Below are positions 48,826 to 60,744 of a DNA stretch of 64,000 bases, in pieces. Both the position numbers and the translations under genes were made by a program. Position 1 is the first letter of the stretch. Every line of letters starts with the position of its first letter. The notes beneath the pieces are model-generated. The model ran no database searches. It was given only the letters and a program-made list of their open reading frames with translations, and was not told where the DNA came from. This DNA comes from Heterobilharzia americana (taxonomy: Eukaryota > Platyhelminthes > Trematoda > Strigeidida > Schistosomatidae). Location of the stretch: NCBI GenBank assembly GCA_944470555.2, contig OX104134.1:49164691-49228690 (forward strand). Reading direction: 5' to 3'.

Positions 48826-51126
48826 TTAGTTCACTAGTTACCAGCCGGTCCTATGCCCGGATAAAAAGGGAACTCTGGACATGGGGCTAGCAACCCTGCC
48901 CTGTATAACCAATCCAATCGCTAAAAAAACTCCAAAGCACAAGCACAAATAGACTTATTCCTCCCTGGAATAGGAGAAGCGAAAGGACGCCGGTTGGTGA
49001 AAGCCTTCGGGAAGCAAATTGGCCGATATGTCTTCTCTTCTCCCGATGAAAGCAAAAGTCAACGTGGAGACATGGAATGTCCGCACCATGTTTGAACCTA
49101 GCAAGGCTGCCCAGATTGCGAAAGAGATGAGAAGGTATCTCATTTAAGTGTTAGGAATTTGCGAAAGCAGATGAAATGGAAGTGGACTCTCCAAGCTGTC
49201 AACGAGAGAGTCAATAATCTACGCCGATACTATCACCCAGACGACAAACACGAGCACACTGAGTTTTGGAGTGCCTATCATGATGTCTCCAACAGCATCG
49301 AAGGCTCTCGTGTGGCGGGAATCAATCTCCTCCTGCAAGATCATGATAGCAAGATTCAACTCAAAAGGAGGGAAAGTTACAATCACACAACGCTACGCTA
49401 CGCATCTACAAATAATGCAGACGAAGAGAAGAAGGAGGAATTCTACAGACAACTGCAATCGGTAATGAACAAGACCCCACCCCAGTTGGTGACATCAAAA
49501 TTCTAATGGGTGGTGTGACATGAATGCCAAACTGGGAGCCGACACACATGAAGAGAACTCACCATGGGTCGAGAAGCACTTGGTGAAATGAACAAGAACG
49601 GAGAACTGTTTGCAGACTTCTGCGCATTCAACGATTTGGTGATTGGAGGCGAGGCAGTGTGTACAAACACAAGGATATTCGCAAAGCGACATGGATTTCA
49701 CCAGACACTAGGACACACTAGGAATCAGATCGACTTCATCTCAATGTGAAGAAAGTGGAGACGCAGCCTACTGGACACAAGATGAGATCAAGAAGAGGAG
49801 CAGATGTAGGCTCAGACCACTCGCCATCTAGTGCAAGGAGCCTTCAAAGTTAAGTTGAAAGCCTTCAGAGAAGTTGGTGATAGACCACAGTTCAAGTTCA
49901 ACACACAGAACAGAAACTGAAGGACGAAACTACAAAGAACATATTCACGTCAACCATCAGAACAAAATGGGAGACATTGAGCAACATCCCTGAAGGATCG
50001 GGTGTGGAAGAACACTGGAACTCTTTGAAAGAGATGTGGAAGGGAACCTGCATAACCGTGTTAGCAAGGAAGAAGGAGTGGATCTCCACGGACACATGGA
50101 AGCTGATAGAGCTGGGAGAGGGAGATGGTGAAACAGAAGATGAACCAGTGCAATGCAGTGCAGTGCAGTGCAACAACGAAAAGAAGAACTGAATACAACC
50201 TATAAAACACTACATTGGACAAAGAAGTGAAGAAGAGTGCGTGCAAAGACAAAAGACAATTCTACGACACACTGGTAGGTGAAGCAGAACAGGCTGCAGG
50301 TAGAAGAGATCTGACAACATTATATCAAATAACCAGGTCACTATCCGGGAAGAGATCAACACAGATGAAACCAGTGGAAGATAGTGAAGGAAATTTAATT
50401 ACAAAAGAGAAGAAACAAAGAAAACGATAGGCTGATCATTTCAAAAAAACTCTTGAATCGACCACACCACCACCTGCAACTCATCCAGAAATGCCACCAG
50501 CAGCCCAGCCACTGAACTGAAAGTGAACACAAACACTCTGACAAAAGTCGAAGTCCTGAACGCCATAAAGTCGCTGAAAGCCAGGAAAGCTGCAGGACCA
50601 GATGGAATTCCGCCAAAAGCCCTGGAAACAGACACAGAAACATCAGCAGCGGACATGCTCATACCACTATTGCAGAAGTGTGGGAGGAAGGAAAGGTTTC
50701 TGCCGGTTGATTGGAAGAAGGGCCACCTTGTCAAACTCCCAAGGAAGGGAGACATAAGTCCTCACAAGAGCTGGCGAGGAATCATGCTCCTGTCTACACC
50801 AAGCAAAATATCAAGCCACATCATACTGGAGAGACTAAACAATGCTCTGGATTCAAAATTACGACCAAAACAAGCTGGTGGTTTCATCAGGAAGGACAAA
50901 TCATGTGCGGATCAAATTGCAACGCAACGCTACGCATCATCATAGAACAGAGTATAGAATGGCAGTCAACCCTCTACCTCAAATTCATCGACTCTGAAAA
51001 GGCATATGGCAGCGTCGAACGAGAAGTAATTTGTCAGGCGGCTGCTTCAACACTACGGTTTCAATGCCACAGACCTTTATCAATCACATTCAACAGCTAT
51101 ATGAAGAAGCCACATGCCAAGGGATT
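48826..51126 (+). mobile_element. Defective RTE/SR2-type retrotransposon, copy D
   Basis: Plus-strand partner of copy C. It starts near 48826, has endonuclease blocks (49564-49749) and reverse-transcriptase blocks (50523-50945, 51031-51126), and stops abruptly at 51126 where the SINE-like repeat begins. It has the same frameshifts and stops as the other copies. The catalytic FTDD segment is absent. Confidence 0.85.
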
Positions 51127-51390
51127 CGTGATGGATTCACAAATCGTGAACTGATAGAAGTGGAGAGTATGGATCATTGGATTTTGACCAAGTGGCTCAC
51201 TGATAGTGTTCTGACGGCGGAACCTGAAGGTCCTGGGTTCTGTCTCAGCTGATATCATGGCTGCGTACTGCTGGAGAGTCCCATACTTGGACGAAGCAAC
51301 TGTCCAGTGCTCCCAGTTTTCCAATTTTCCTCCAACTGATGTCAGTCTGTGGTGAATTCCAACCTGAAAACAAGCTGAATTTCTCTGAAC
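51127..51390 (+). repeat. Hammerhead-SINE (foldback family), right copy
   Basis: Mirror of 36110-36369. Plus strand: A-box-like TGGCTCACTGATAG near 51192, B-box-like GGTCCTGGGTTC near 51228, a mutated hammerhead (CTGGAGA; stem II GTCC/GGAC intact; GAAG; CTGTCC), then tail GATGTCAGTCT and AACCTGAAA. An open frame runs from the truncated reverse transcriptase into this repeat (51031-51252), a fusion reading with no functional meaning. Confidence 0.65.
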
Positions 51391-54252
51391 ACTAACTAAC
51401 CATTAAGAAGGTAATCAAAATATACCACCCAACTATGTACATGTTCTTATCCCACTACAGTCATTATTCTGCTTGTTTTGACGTTGTGTTGCACTGCATT
51501 CGGTGCCATTTATTCTATAGTAATGAATAAAAGCAAAGTCATGGATAAAGATTTTTGTCAGAGTGAATCCGCAACGAATGAAATCATTCAACCCACAATA
51601 CCAAAACCGATATCACTAAGAGTTTCATTAAACGGTAAAACGTCTATTGGGGGATACAGATTATACATATAAAAGTCCCGGCGACTTCATAAACTTTTGG
51701 ATTGTGGGTAGGTGTTGGTAATGGTCCCCAACATTCATAAAACCCACGTTTAGAAGAAGTTTCTGTGTACTGCTAAATATTCATTGCATAAGAATATTCA
51801 TGAATGCAATGCAATTCACTACATTCAAAAAGAAGTCTGAGTTTACAAATACTACTCGTGAATATTGTCTTCTAGCTAATCAACCCTCGGTACGATACTG
51901 ACATTCAAAACTTAACCCTAAATGCGATATATATTTTTTTATAGGACGAAACAGTACGCTGAAATAATAGAGGGTGCCAAATCAAGAAAGGAAAATGCTT
52001 CCCTCAGTTCTCTCAGTGTTAATTGTCCCATCAGTTGATTTTACCTTTTGAGGCAAATTGCCCAATCTTTTTGTGTTGAAGGTAATTAATTCCTAAAGCC
52101 ACCCTGAGTAATGTGAACGCATGAAACTTTTTTATGAACGCTTTGTCTATTCACAAAATCTCCACCACCTGTATGCCTTAAATTCGCTGAGATTTCATTG
52201 CATATGCATACACATGCGAGGCTGGTAATGGTGCAATTATAATGGTAGTAGATTTTGCAGCGATTTTTCACATTTTACATTTATTTCATAACAACCACAT
52301 GCATATATTATTATCATTGCTACTGTTCATTTTTTGCTACCACTAACTTTTTCCAGGTGGTCATTCAGATTTGTCAACCTTTTGTAAGTGACCTACCATC
52401 GGAAATTACTTCATAAATATTACCAGAAGGGATTCTAAAAATCAATTTTTATAAATGATTACTTCGAACGTAGATATCAGTTACCAACAGTTTTCTCAAT
52501 GGTCACTTACATCAAAAGAGCTTTTATCCGGAATCAAAAACAACTAAGATGGAATAGAGCATTAAGCACTTATGTTACCACATTTCTCAAGTTAACATCA
52601 AACTGTAATGAAAGTCTCACATGTTCATAATTGTAATGAATGATAAATTTTTATGCTGAGTTGACAGTTATTGCCAAAAGCTAATCTGTCAGAGCTTGAA
52701 GAGTTAGCTGGACAACTAAATTACATCACTGTGCGTTTGCTATTTTAGTGAGCCTACACTCTCAAGAACGTAAGCAATTTCATATGCCTATTTCACATAA
52801 CGGTTTATCAAAGCTTTCTCACATGAGCTGCTACGAAGAGCAAAAGTCCATCTTACCGTGTATTATCAAACTCCCAAGGAACTCTGAGTATTCAGTGCTC
52901 TGAAAAATATTTTAAAGCATTTGACTAAATTGATGAAAAAGAGTACAGAAAACATATCTACGCTCAACACATGAAATTCCAAGTTACATTTTCAGTCCAC
53001 TATTCTGTATTCAGAATTCGCAGGTGTATTCTCTTTCAGTGGAACGATATGAGTTTTTAATTAGGCGGTGACACGAGCTCATTAAGTCATAAAATGCAAC
53101 ACAAATTAGAAGTGAAAATTCTTTCTTCGATAAAATCATTTCTTGAAGCTGAACAATTGTTTTGCATCTATCAGAAAAGAAAACAGACTATTACTGAATA
53201 GTAGTGTTCAGTTGATTTATTAACATATCATTCAACTTTATTTCTAAACAAAAAAGCCTACATAATAATGGACACGACGGTGCAAGCAACAAGAAAAATT
53301 CGCCATCTGATGAAGCAAAGAATGTTCCGAAACCTGAAGCAAGATAGTTGAATTTTCTGTTAATTAGTTTAAAGTAAGCATAGAATAAGCGAAGGATAAT
53401 ACTGGAGTTGACGACAGTGAAAAGAATGATAATATCTAAATTAGAACAACAAAGGAATAATTACTACCTTGGTATTGAATGTATTGCAGTAAATGTCTGC
53501 TTCACTCAGAGATCAGGCTCAAAATAATGAGTTCCTGGTACTTTCACCGTGCACAAAATGTGAAACTGCACTCCTGCTGAAATGTTTGTTTTGATTTTGT
53601 CAGCATTGTCAAGCATAGACTCTTAAGCAATTATGTGGAAAGAGTAGAGCAGATACTTGCTAATGGAATCGGTAATAGATTTACTTTCACCTCTTGACAG
53701 TCAAGTAGACATTTTTTTAAATGCACGACTCATGCGGTTTATACAAACATCTCCGCAGGAGCACGTGAATAGGCATTCACATTGAGGTAGACCAAATCAG
53801 AAGCCTGTACTTAGCTCATGCATGTCTGCTGGACTGCAGACCATTTTCTGTAATCAGCTTATAAATTATCAACGTGCTAGTGATAAACTGTCATTTTTGG
53901 CCAACTCAGAAGGAGTCTATGTATTCTTTTAATCGCATATAGTGAGCTGTATAGGCCACACAAATTATACATTTTACGAACCCATATTCACTTCTTATCA
54001 TTAATGGTTAAAACCAAAATATAATTTCTACTACTACGCTGGCTTTATTTCAGTATAAGAGCTTCAATAATAATATATATCGAAAAAATAGTTATATTAA
54101 TGACAAAACCAACTATCGTTTATCACACGCGAGGTAAATGGATGGGTTTTGAATAAATTCTTCACCATCTATTTCCTTTACAAAAATTCACCGAAATTTC
54201 TTGAGACCCACAATTTCAATATCACATCGTAAAAATACTTGTCAGAATTCAC
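51391..54252. other. Anonymous outer part of palindrome 2, right
   Basis: Inverted duplicate of 33246-36109. No gene recognised. Confidence 0.5.
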
Positions 54253-54269
54253 CGTCAACCTGAGGGAAT

Positions 54270-54875
54270 TATAGGAAGTAGTCTCTTTCACCTATTTAGG
54301 CAGTGTTTCAACTACAGGCGGCGGCATGACCTCAAACCAGTGTGGAGATCTTCTGCACTCAGCATGTGGATCATTATCTGGATTTTCAACATTAATTCAG
54401 TCAAGTCAGAGCTGCTGTATGGTTCAGAGACTTGGCGCTTTAGGTTGTGGATTTCCGACAAACTACAGACATTCATCAACCACTGCCTATGCTCGATACT
54501 GGAGTTCAGATCAGATGGCCGGAAAGAATAAACAACAAGACCTCTGGCGTCTGGCTTGCAACGAACCAGCCAACAACCTATCACCCAATATATATGCATA
54601 AAAAATTGGAGATGGCTTCGATTGGGCATGCACTGAGAAGACCGATTGGGGACATCACGCGCCAGGTCAGGCACTCGAGTGGAATCTAGATTGGAAACGA
54701 CCAGTTGGGTGTCCCAGGTGAGGGTGACATGGAGGAGATCGTGTGAGGGAGAAATGAGAACTTGTGAGCCATCGTGCAGCCAAGTTCAAAAGCTTGCCGA
54801 GAACAGAGTGCACTGGTGATGTGCAAGTGAAGCCCTACGTTCCACTATGATCCCAAGGGACAAATATTAATATAA
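54270..54875 (+). mobile_element. RTE/SR2-type 3' fragment
   Basis: It begins in the segment equivalent to about 4545 of copy A (a SLFHLPR-like block and the GGG run) and ends like that element (GTGCAAGTGAA near 54820). Readable pieces include a LLYGSETW block at 54415 and an IGHALRRP block at 54618. It is more diverged from copy A than copies C and D are from each other, and it ends without a clear TAA tail. It lies 3.1 kb downstream of the truncated copy D on the same strand. Confidence 0.8.
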
Positions 54876-56217
54876 TATCTATCTCATATGTTGTTAGGCC
54901 ATCTAGTTGGTGAGAGCGTGACGTTATTTTTACCATTCCTTCGTTTGTTGACCCACATAAATAAACAATAAAGGGTGTTGACACACCTGTCAAGTGAGCG
55001 ATATTCTTTTCTAAGGTCATAAACCTATGCAAAAGGAACTGAAGTTGTAACCTGCATGGGTGATAGCGTAAACACTCACCTTGTTTGACCTTGTCACTAA
55101 TGCGTGAATCACAATCACCATGTTTATTTTGATTATGAAAAGTGACTTTTACTGAGAAAACTAACTTCCACTTTGAGAGAACGGCAATTTTTTTAAGTGA
55201 CTATGTTTGAATAGAAATGTGAAATAAAGTGCGTAGGGAAGATCACCATATTTGTATTTCTTTTTTTTTAATATGTTGATAGTTTGTCAAAAATGAATCA
55301 GTAGTATCCTTAGTATGCGCGATGAGAAGCCAAACAATCTCCTCTAGAGAAATTAATTTTGTAATTGCTATAGAGCAAAATGCACATTTGTACACATAGA
55401 ACAGCAAGAAGTTGAAGTGAAAAAACGACGAACAGTTATTTATGAGGAAAGCAAAATGGTGACAGACAGTAGAAACAGATGTATTGATAGTACGAATAAA
55501 GCGGTTAGAAGAAAATGTACTGTCTAACAACAGTTTATCATTTCATGAAAGTGATTAAAGAAAACAACAAGAACAATCTAGGGATACGCAAATATTGCAT
55601 CAGTCCAGATAATACAATGTTAAACTCAAATCTTGAATCCTTTGGTAATATTTGAACGGATAATAATGTGGTATGCGAATCAACGGTACATGTGGCTCTT
55701 GCAGGTATTTGGTTCAGTGTATCACAAGTAATGAATAGAAAACAAAACTCTCTTCATAATAAAGTGGTGAAAGGCTTAAATAGGAGATGAACAATATGAA
55801 AAAATCAGTGCACAAGGGGACTGATTACAGTTTAGTGCCAATTAGAATTTTCTTACTTTTTACCTCTTGCATTTTTGATGATAAAAGTCTCTTGCTAATC
55901 AATGATCATTAATCCTTGAACAATAATGATATCTAAGAAAAGTTAAGTAAGATAAGACAAACAGATTTTGTGTCACAGCTGTACAATAAATATGTAACAA
56001 TCAGAAGAAGAAATAATAAACATCATTCTTTCCAGAAAAGCATTGAAGAAAAAAGCAGTGTAAGAGTTGTATACACCTTAAAGGTTCACATGACTTTTAA
56101 GCAGTTAACCAGAGAATTCAGCAGGTGGTGGTAATACTAATTCTGAATTAGTTGGGGAGATTCCTCTAGTAGTTGATCTGGACTCAACTGTCATTCCAAG
56201 TGTGGATACCGTTGCAG
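54876..56217. other. Downstream region of the PDZ gene
   Basis: AT-rich sequence 3' of the PDZ gene stop codon on the minus strand. The 3' UTR must lie here, but no poly(A) signal can be assigned with confidence; a minus-strand AATAAA lies near 55122. Confidence 0.4.
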
Positions 56218-56610
56218 TCATTGCTGACGTTGACTCATTGTCTGATAGATAAGTGACATTCTTCTTTCTTGTCTCTGATTTAATGATATAGGTCGTCTAA
56301 CAAGATGTGTTGGTCTACCTGTGATTATTGGTGAAGATTGTTGATCAGATATTGGAAAGGATCGATGAGCAGCTGATTGCCTTGATGACATCTTAAAAAT
56401 TGCATTAGGTGGGTAATTATTGCTGAGATTTCGGTGTAATCTGCCGTCTAATACACGCAAATCATTTGTTATTGGCTTGCTGGATTGCATAAAACTTGTT
56501 GGGGAGTGAGAAGAATGCCGGGAGTCATTTGAACCTACACGATGAAATCTGGGATTACGTGGAAAGTATAAAGAATTTGTCATAGCGTTTCCTGATTTAT
56601 CCTGGTCCAC
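56218..56610 (-). CDS. PDZ-domain gene, last coding exon
   Basis: A 393-bp exon encoding 130 residues and a TGA stop (56220-56218). It starts after a good acceptor (a pyrimidine run ending TTCTTCCAG, 56611-56619) in phase 0, which fits the phase-0 end of the preceding exon. The protein segment is rich in Ser, Arg, Pro and Asn, has no recognisable fold, and ends ...MSQRQQ. It is likely a disordered C-terminal tail. No PDZ-ligand C-terminus is present. The intron upstream is 2.4 kb; an unseen small exon inside it cannot be excluded. Function is unknown beyond belonging to a PDZ protein. Confidence 0.65.
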   Translation of the reverse strand: MDQDKSGNAMTNSLYFPRNPRFHRVGSNDSRHSSHSPTSFMQSSKPITNDLRVLDGRLHRNLSNNYPPNAIFKMSSRQSAAHRSFPISDQQSSPIITGRPTHLVRRPISLNQRQERRMSLIYQTMSQRQQ

Positions 56611-59019
56611 CTGGAAGAAAATGAAAACATGATTAAAGCACTTTTAGATTCATTATTACACTCAATTTTCGAACGTAAAATATTTTTTTAGGTGACAAAT
56701 AGTCTTATGCTTTCTTGCCACTCCAATATTTTGAGTATTGAGTTAAAAAGCTAACGAAATACGCGTTTCTTCATTCTCGCGTCACCTATACAACAGAATC
56801 CTCCAACGTTAGGTCAGCTGGAAAAAGTTGTAGTAAGCCATTCGAAGAACCATTACGATCAGATAATTTACTGATTCCTATGTTGATCATTCAGCTTTAG
56901 CACGTTTTAGTTTGATGAGTTAGGTGTTCAACGACAAGAATTAGCAAACTATATATATTTCCATGGGTTAACATTGTTTCTGTTTCCTCTAATCAGTGGT
57001 TTGCTTCATAATCTGCAGTCACAATTCTAGATAAACAAGCTGTATGTCGAGAAAAGGTTGTTGAATGTTTTGCGTTGTAAAAGCTGAAGAAGTTATCGAT
57101 CTTATTCATTAACAGTGAAGAATTACTTCCCAATAGATACCAGTTCAGTTTTAAACTGCAGTTCAAAGTTCACTGAATGCATCATTATACATATAGTTTA
57201 GCGATAATTGCATTGAGATTATGTTTTGACGAATAAGGTCACTTTTAATCCAGTGTATATGCAAAAAAGAATCAAATACTGAGTTTGCTAAGATCATTTA
57301 CGATAGGTGTACGAAATAAAACACAGTCTGTCTTTGATAGTACTAAGCAACGAACTGATTTCGTTATGCATACTTCTGAGAGTTTTTTCTCCTGATCATA
57401 TGTTTATGCTTTTTTGAATGTTGACACATTACAGAGTGTTTGATGCTGATCGGAAGCCTACATCTATTAAGCAGTGCTGGTACTTCCTTGACATCTCATG
57501 ATTTTATCTAAACGTACACAAGCTATTTTTTCAGTGACATTTCAACCGAACATGTAACAAAATCGCTTGTATCACAGTTTAGGATACACTTAACTGTTTT
57601 CAAAATCCAGTGAAGCTTCAGGTGGCTTGATGCCACAATACCTGAGGTTGAATACATACAGGCTATCTCCGATATGTCATCAACGTGACTTTTATGGTTT
57701 CTCACATTGATGGAGCATATCAGAAACATTTCTAATGGTATTGAAATGCAATTCAAAAACTCCAAGCCATCTTTTAAAATGCAAGGGCTTTGGATGACAT
57801 TCAGTTAAATTTTCATCACTGCATAGCATAATACTGACTTTGCTTTAGTGACAATTTGGTGCGAATTGATTTCTGATCCCACTGACAAAGTTCTCCTATC
57901 TGAAAGAAATACTGAGTTCACATTCCCCAAACGAAATACCAGCCATAGATATCAGGAAATTTTCAACGGACTATCACTAATCATAAAGTTATGATACCAT
58001 GAAAAAGTTACTGAGCAAAATTCAGGTTAACTGAACTGGCTATGCTTATTGACATTTTATGGCTAAAATGTTAAACATTAATGACCTCATATGTGCACAG
58101 CCGTGCAGGTTCAAAAGCTGAACTGAGCTACTGACAAAAAGCAGGGAGTCTTAAGTGAAATGAAATGAGTGAGATCTACCCGACAAATGGAATGGATATT
58201 TTCTGCATACAAGTGCAACCAATAAACCAAAGATACTTCATGACTACAGATATACTCAATAAGTTGTCAAAATAGTTATCGCTTTCGTAAGACAATTAGT
58301 ATGTATTCGCAAACTACCTATATTTATTCGTATATTGACCTAGATACATCGGAGTGATCTATATATCTGGTTGCTGTTTCATAATTTTGTACAAAAATTA
58401 TCGTGAGCACAAATGAACGAATTCAACTCACCGAATCAAACTGTACAGATGAATCTAGGTGAATGACTTAAGTGGCCTGGAGTGATAGAAATTCCATTAA
58501 AATTGTAAATTACTTCTCTATTTCATTGATGGATAGTGGCTAGCAGAGGAATCCGGTACAAAATGTGAAGCAAGTCATCCAATCTGGTGATGAAAAAATT
58601 TGGGACTTATTATCAAAGCCTGATGGAAATGAAACGATCATCATTCGTAGTTATCTCTCCCCTATTCCTATTTTTATATTCATGAACAAACATATTTGTT
58701 CGTCACCTCATTCATTAAAATTATCCCATATTTCACTGCTGATAAGTGATTCAGTTTAGAACACCAAGAGGAAACAGAATAGGTGTAGGCATAGTTTAAA
58801 TTATAAGTGCACAACTATCTCACATCTTTGAAAACTTAATCCAATTAGAAATAAGTTTGAAGGTATCCTGACCAACAATGGACTGGATGGTTTGAAAAAA
58901 CTTGGGCACCGAGTTACGATGTATCTCACATCTGTTGCATGAAACTAAGCATACACAGAATTCTGGAGATCAATAAAATATTTGGTTGACAAAAGAGGTT
59001 TCATTATCACATTACTTAC
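56611..59019 (-). other. Intron of the PDZ gene
   Basis: Bounded by a strong donor GTAAGTAATG (59019-59010) and acceptor TTCTTCCAG. It contains a 40-bp end fragment of an Sm-alpha-like SINE at 58530-58566; otherwise nothing recognised. Confidence 0.6.
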
Positions 59020-59246
59020 ATTTGAAATACCTGTCGTCGTCTGAGATCTTGGCAAGCCTCGAAATCGTACCCTTTGTGCTTGTATATCAAGATTTTGCTT
59101 ACTGTTTGGCACAGGGGATTGTTGCATCATACCTGGATTTGCAACAAATTTCGTTTTGGTTACTGTTGGATCGTGCCGACTACTTGAAGAGCTACGTGCA
59201 GATGCATTTGTACTGATACTAGGCGAATAACACCAAACCCCTTCAT
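59020..59246 (-). CDS. PDZ-domain gene, penultimate coding exon
   Basis: A 227-bp exon: acceptor TTCTTTTCTTCAG before 59246 (entering in phase 1, completing a split GAT codon with the previous exon) and donor AAT/GTAAGT after 59020 (phase 0). A weaker donor 11 bp earlier (at 59030) would leave the next exon out of frame, with a stop within five codons, so the GTAAGT donor is preferred. It encodes about 76 residues: a Ser-rich start (SARSSSSSR), a basic middle and an RVRFRGLPRSQ stretch. No domain is recognised; probably a disordered linker. Confidence 0.65.
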
Positions 59247-59502
59247 CTGAAGAAAAGAAGCATTAACCGAATTAATGATAACCTTTAAAAGAAGTAAGAA
59301 ACAGAAATCACCAACAATATAAGGTAACTGAAACTGGTGAAAAAAGGTGTTTTATGAAACAATATTTTTCAAGACAAACCTATAAACAAATTCTCTAAGT
59401 TAAGCTGACATATTTCAAAGTACTCATCTTAAAGTGACACAGGATAGAAAGTCGTTGAGAATAGAGGAGAGCAGCACACCTGTTCTTTTGTATTGATCGG
59501 TC

Positions 59503-59817
59503 ATGGGAGTGCAACCAATTTCATATTGTCTAGTCATGAGTGCAGATCGAATTCTATCGATCATATTTGCAATGTGGCAACCAAGCTAGGAAGCTCAGCA
59601 TTGCGGTGCACATTAGTAGATGTTAGTTGGTTAGAAGCAATCGGCAGGAAGCCCTGGACCTGGGTTTCGTACTTTTTGGCGCTCGTCAGCAAGGCGTATC
59701 TGCAACCTCGATGGAACTGATGTCCCGCCTGAGATTCGAACTGGCTACACCCAGTGTTGTCAGCAACTTTACCACTTAGCTATTCGGGCAGCGACTGACG
59801 TCTGTTGGGACTGGTTG
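59503..59817 (-). repeat. Intronic hammerhead SINE, copy A
   Basis: Minus strand: tRNA-like start (A-box-like TAGCTAAGTGGTAAAG near 59785, B-box-like AGTTCGAATCTC near 59735), then a hammerhead motif, then family tail and an 80-bp 'X' segment (59585-59503). Inverted relative to copy B. The element is on the sense strand of the host gene. Confidence 0.75.
59650..59694 (-). ncRNA. Hammerhead ribozyme motif, minus strand, weakened stem II
   Basis: Helix I GCCTTG (59694-59689) pairs with CAGGGC (59655-59650). Box CTGACGA is at 59688-59682 and GAAA at 59667-59664. Helix III is ACC/GGT with C17 at 59656. All invariant core bases are present, but stem II (GCGC with GTAC) has one mismatch and one wobble, which should weaken it. 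It is sense to the host pre-mRNA. Confidence 0.65.
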
Positions 59818-60110
59818 CCACACTGCAAATATGATCGATAGAATTCGGTCTGCACTCAGGACTAGACAACACGAAATTGGTTGCTCTCCCTTGGACAATC
59901 AATACATGTAAGCCAGTCCTACAGGAGGTCAGTCGCGGCCCGAATAGCTTAGTGGTGAAGCCGCTGACAACAAAACTGTGTGAAGCGGGTTCGGATCTCA
60001 GGTGAGACATCAGTTCCGTCGATGTTGCAGATACGCCTTGCTGACGAGTGCCAAGAAGCACGAAACCCAGGTCCAGGGCTTCCTGCTGATATCCTCCAAC
60101 CAACTAACAC
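59810..60110 (+). repeat. Intronic hammerhead SINE, copy B
   Basis: Plus strand: 'X' segment (59813-59892), tRNA-like part (A-box-like TAGCTTAGTGGTGAAG near 59947, B-box-like GGTTCGGATCTC near 59988), hammerhead motif, and a tail ending CCAACCAACTAACACC. Same X-then-tRNA order as the copy at 18060-18335. Confidence 0.75.
60035..60079 (+). ncRNA. Hammerhead ribozyme motif, complete core, plus strand
   Basis: Helix I GCCTTG (60035-60040) pairs with CAGGGC (60074-60079), five Watson-Crick pairs and one wobble. Box CTGACGA is at 60041-60047. Stem II is GTGC 60048-60051 with GCAC 60058-60061 around a six-base loop. GAAA is at 60062-60065. Helix III is ACC/GGT with loop CA, C17 is at 60073, and cleavage is predicted after 60073. 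All invariant bases are present. It is antisense to the host gene, so it would act in the SINE's own Pol III transcript. Confidence 0.8.
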
Positions 60111-60744
60111 CTGTTCTTTCTTGTCTAGGATTACCTGATACATGATCAAGCCAAAGAAGGATATATTTCCATTCGTCCATTTGTCCGGAATCCCGCGCTT
60201 CATTTTTTAAAATTTCGGTGAATTATAATTAAATTATCTCAGCTTCTGTTAGTAGATTTTTCTCTGTATATAGTGACAGTAAAACATTTTTATTGAAGCC
60301 TTTGTATCAGCAACATTCTAACCAGATAGTTCCATATTAATGATGTGAATCTGTAGAAAGCTGAAAGACTAACAATTGTATATCTCTCATAAAGCATTGA
60401 CCCAAGATGGAAACAACTGTTCCAAGTTTAAGTGATATGTGGTTTGAGATCACAACTTTTAGTTCAATTGAGTGAAATCAATAAGTAGATGCGTCACCTT
60501 TGATCATAGTTGAAGGAGCACACTTTTCATATGCAACCATTCGCTTACGATGTCCCTTCCTAATTTTTTACGGTCAACAGGGTGAATTAATGGATTACTA
60601 TCAAAGTAGTGCAAACGTCAATAGATCGACTGATTTTTTCTCATACGTGCTTAAAAGATAAATTATTTGCCTAATTTGCAAATGCATGTTGTTACGTACA
60701 TTTTTTTCTTTGTTTATTGATGCTAGGTGATGAGTAAAAGTAAA

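Larger units (their letters stand above)
48826..54252. repeat. Palindrome 2, right arm
   Basis: Reverse complement of 33246-38700 (see that entry). The inner end is at the 5' end of RTE-type copy D. The outer end at about 54252 abuts a 3' fragment of the same element family, which the left arm lacks. Confidence 0.95.

Noticed and set aside
53300..53345. Possible hammerhead (CTGATGA followed by CCGAAAC), mirrored near 34170
   Set aside because: No stem II pairing between the two boxes and no matching helix I; chance motif.
33246..54252. Treating palindrome 2 as a giant DNA transposon with terminal inverted repeats
   Set aside because: No transposase is encoded in the spacer, the arm ends lie at retroelement edges and not at defined termini, and I saw no target duplication.
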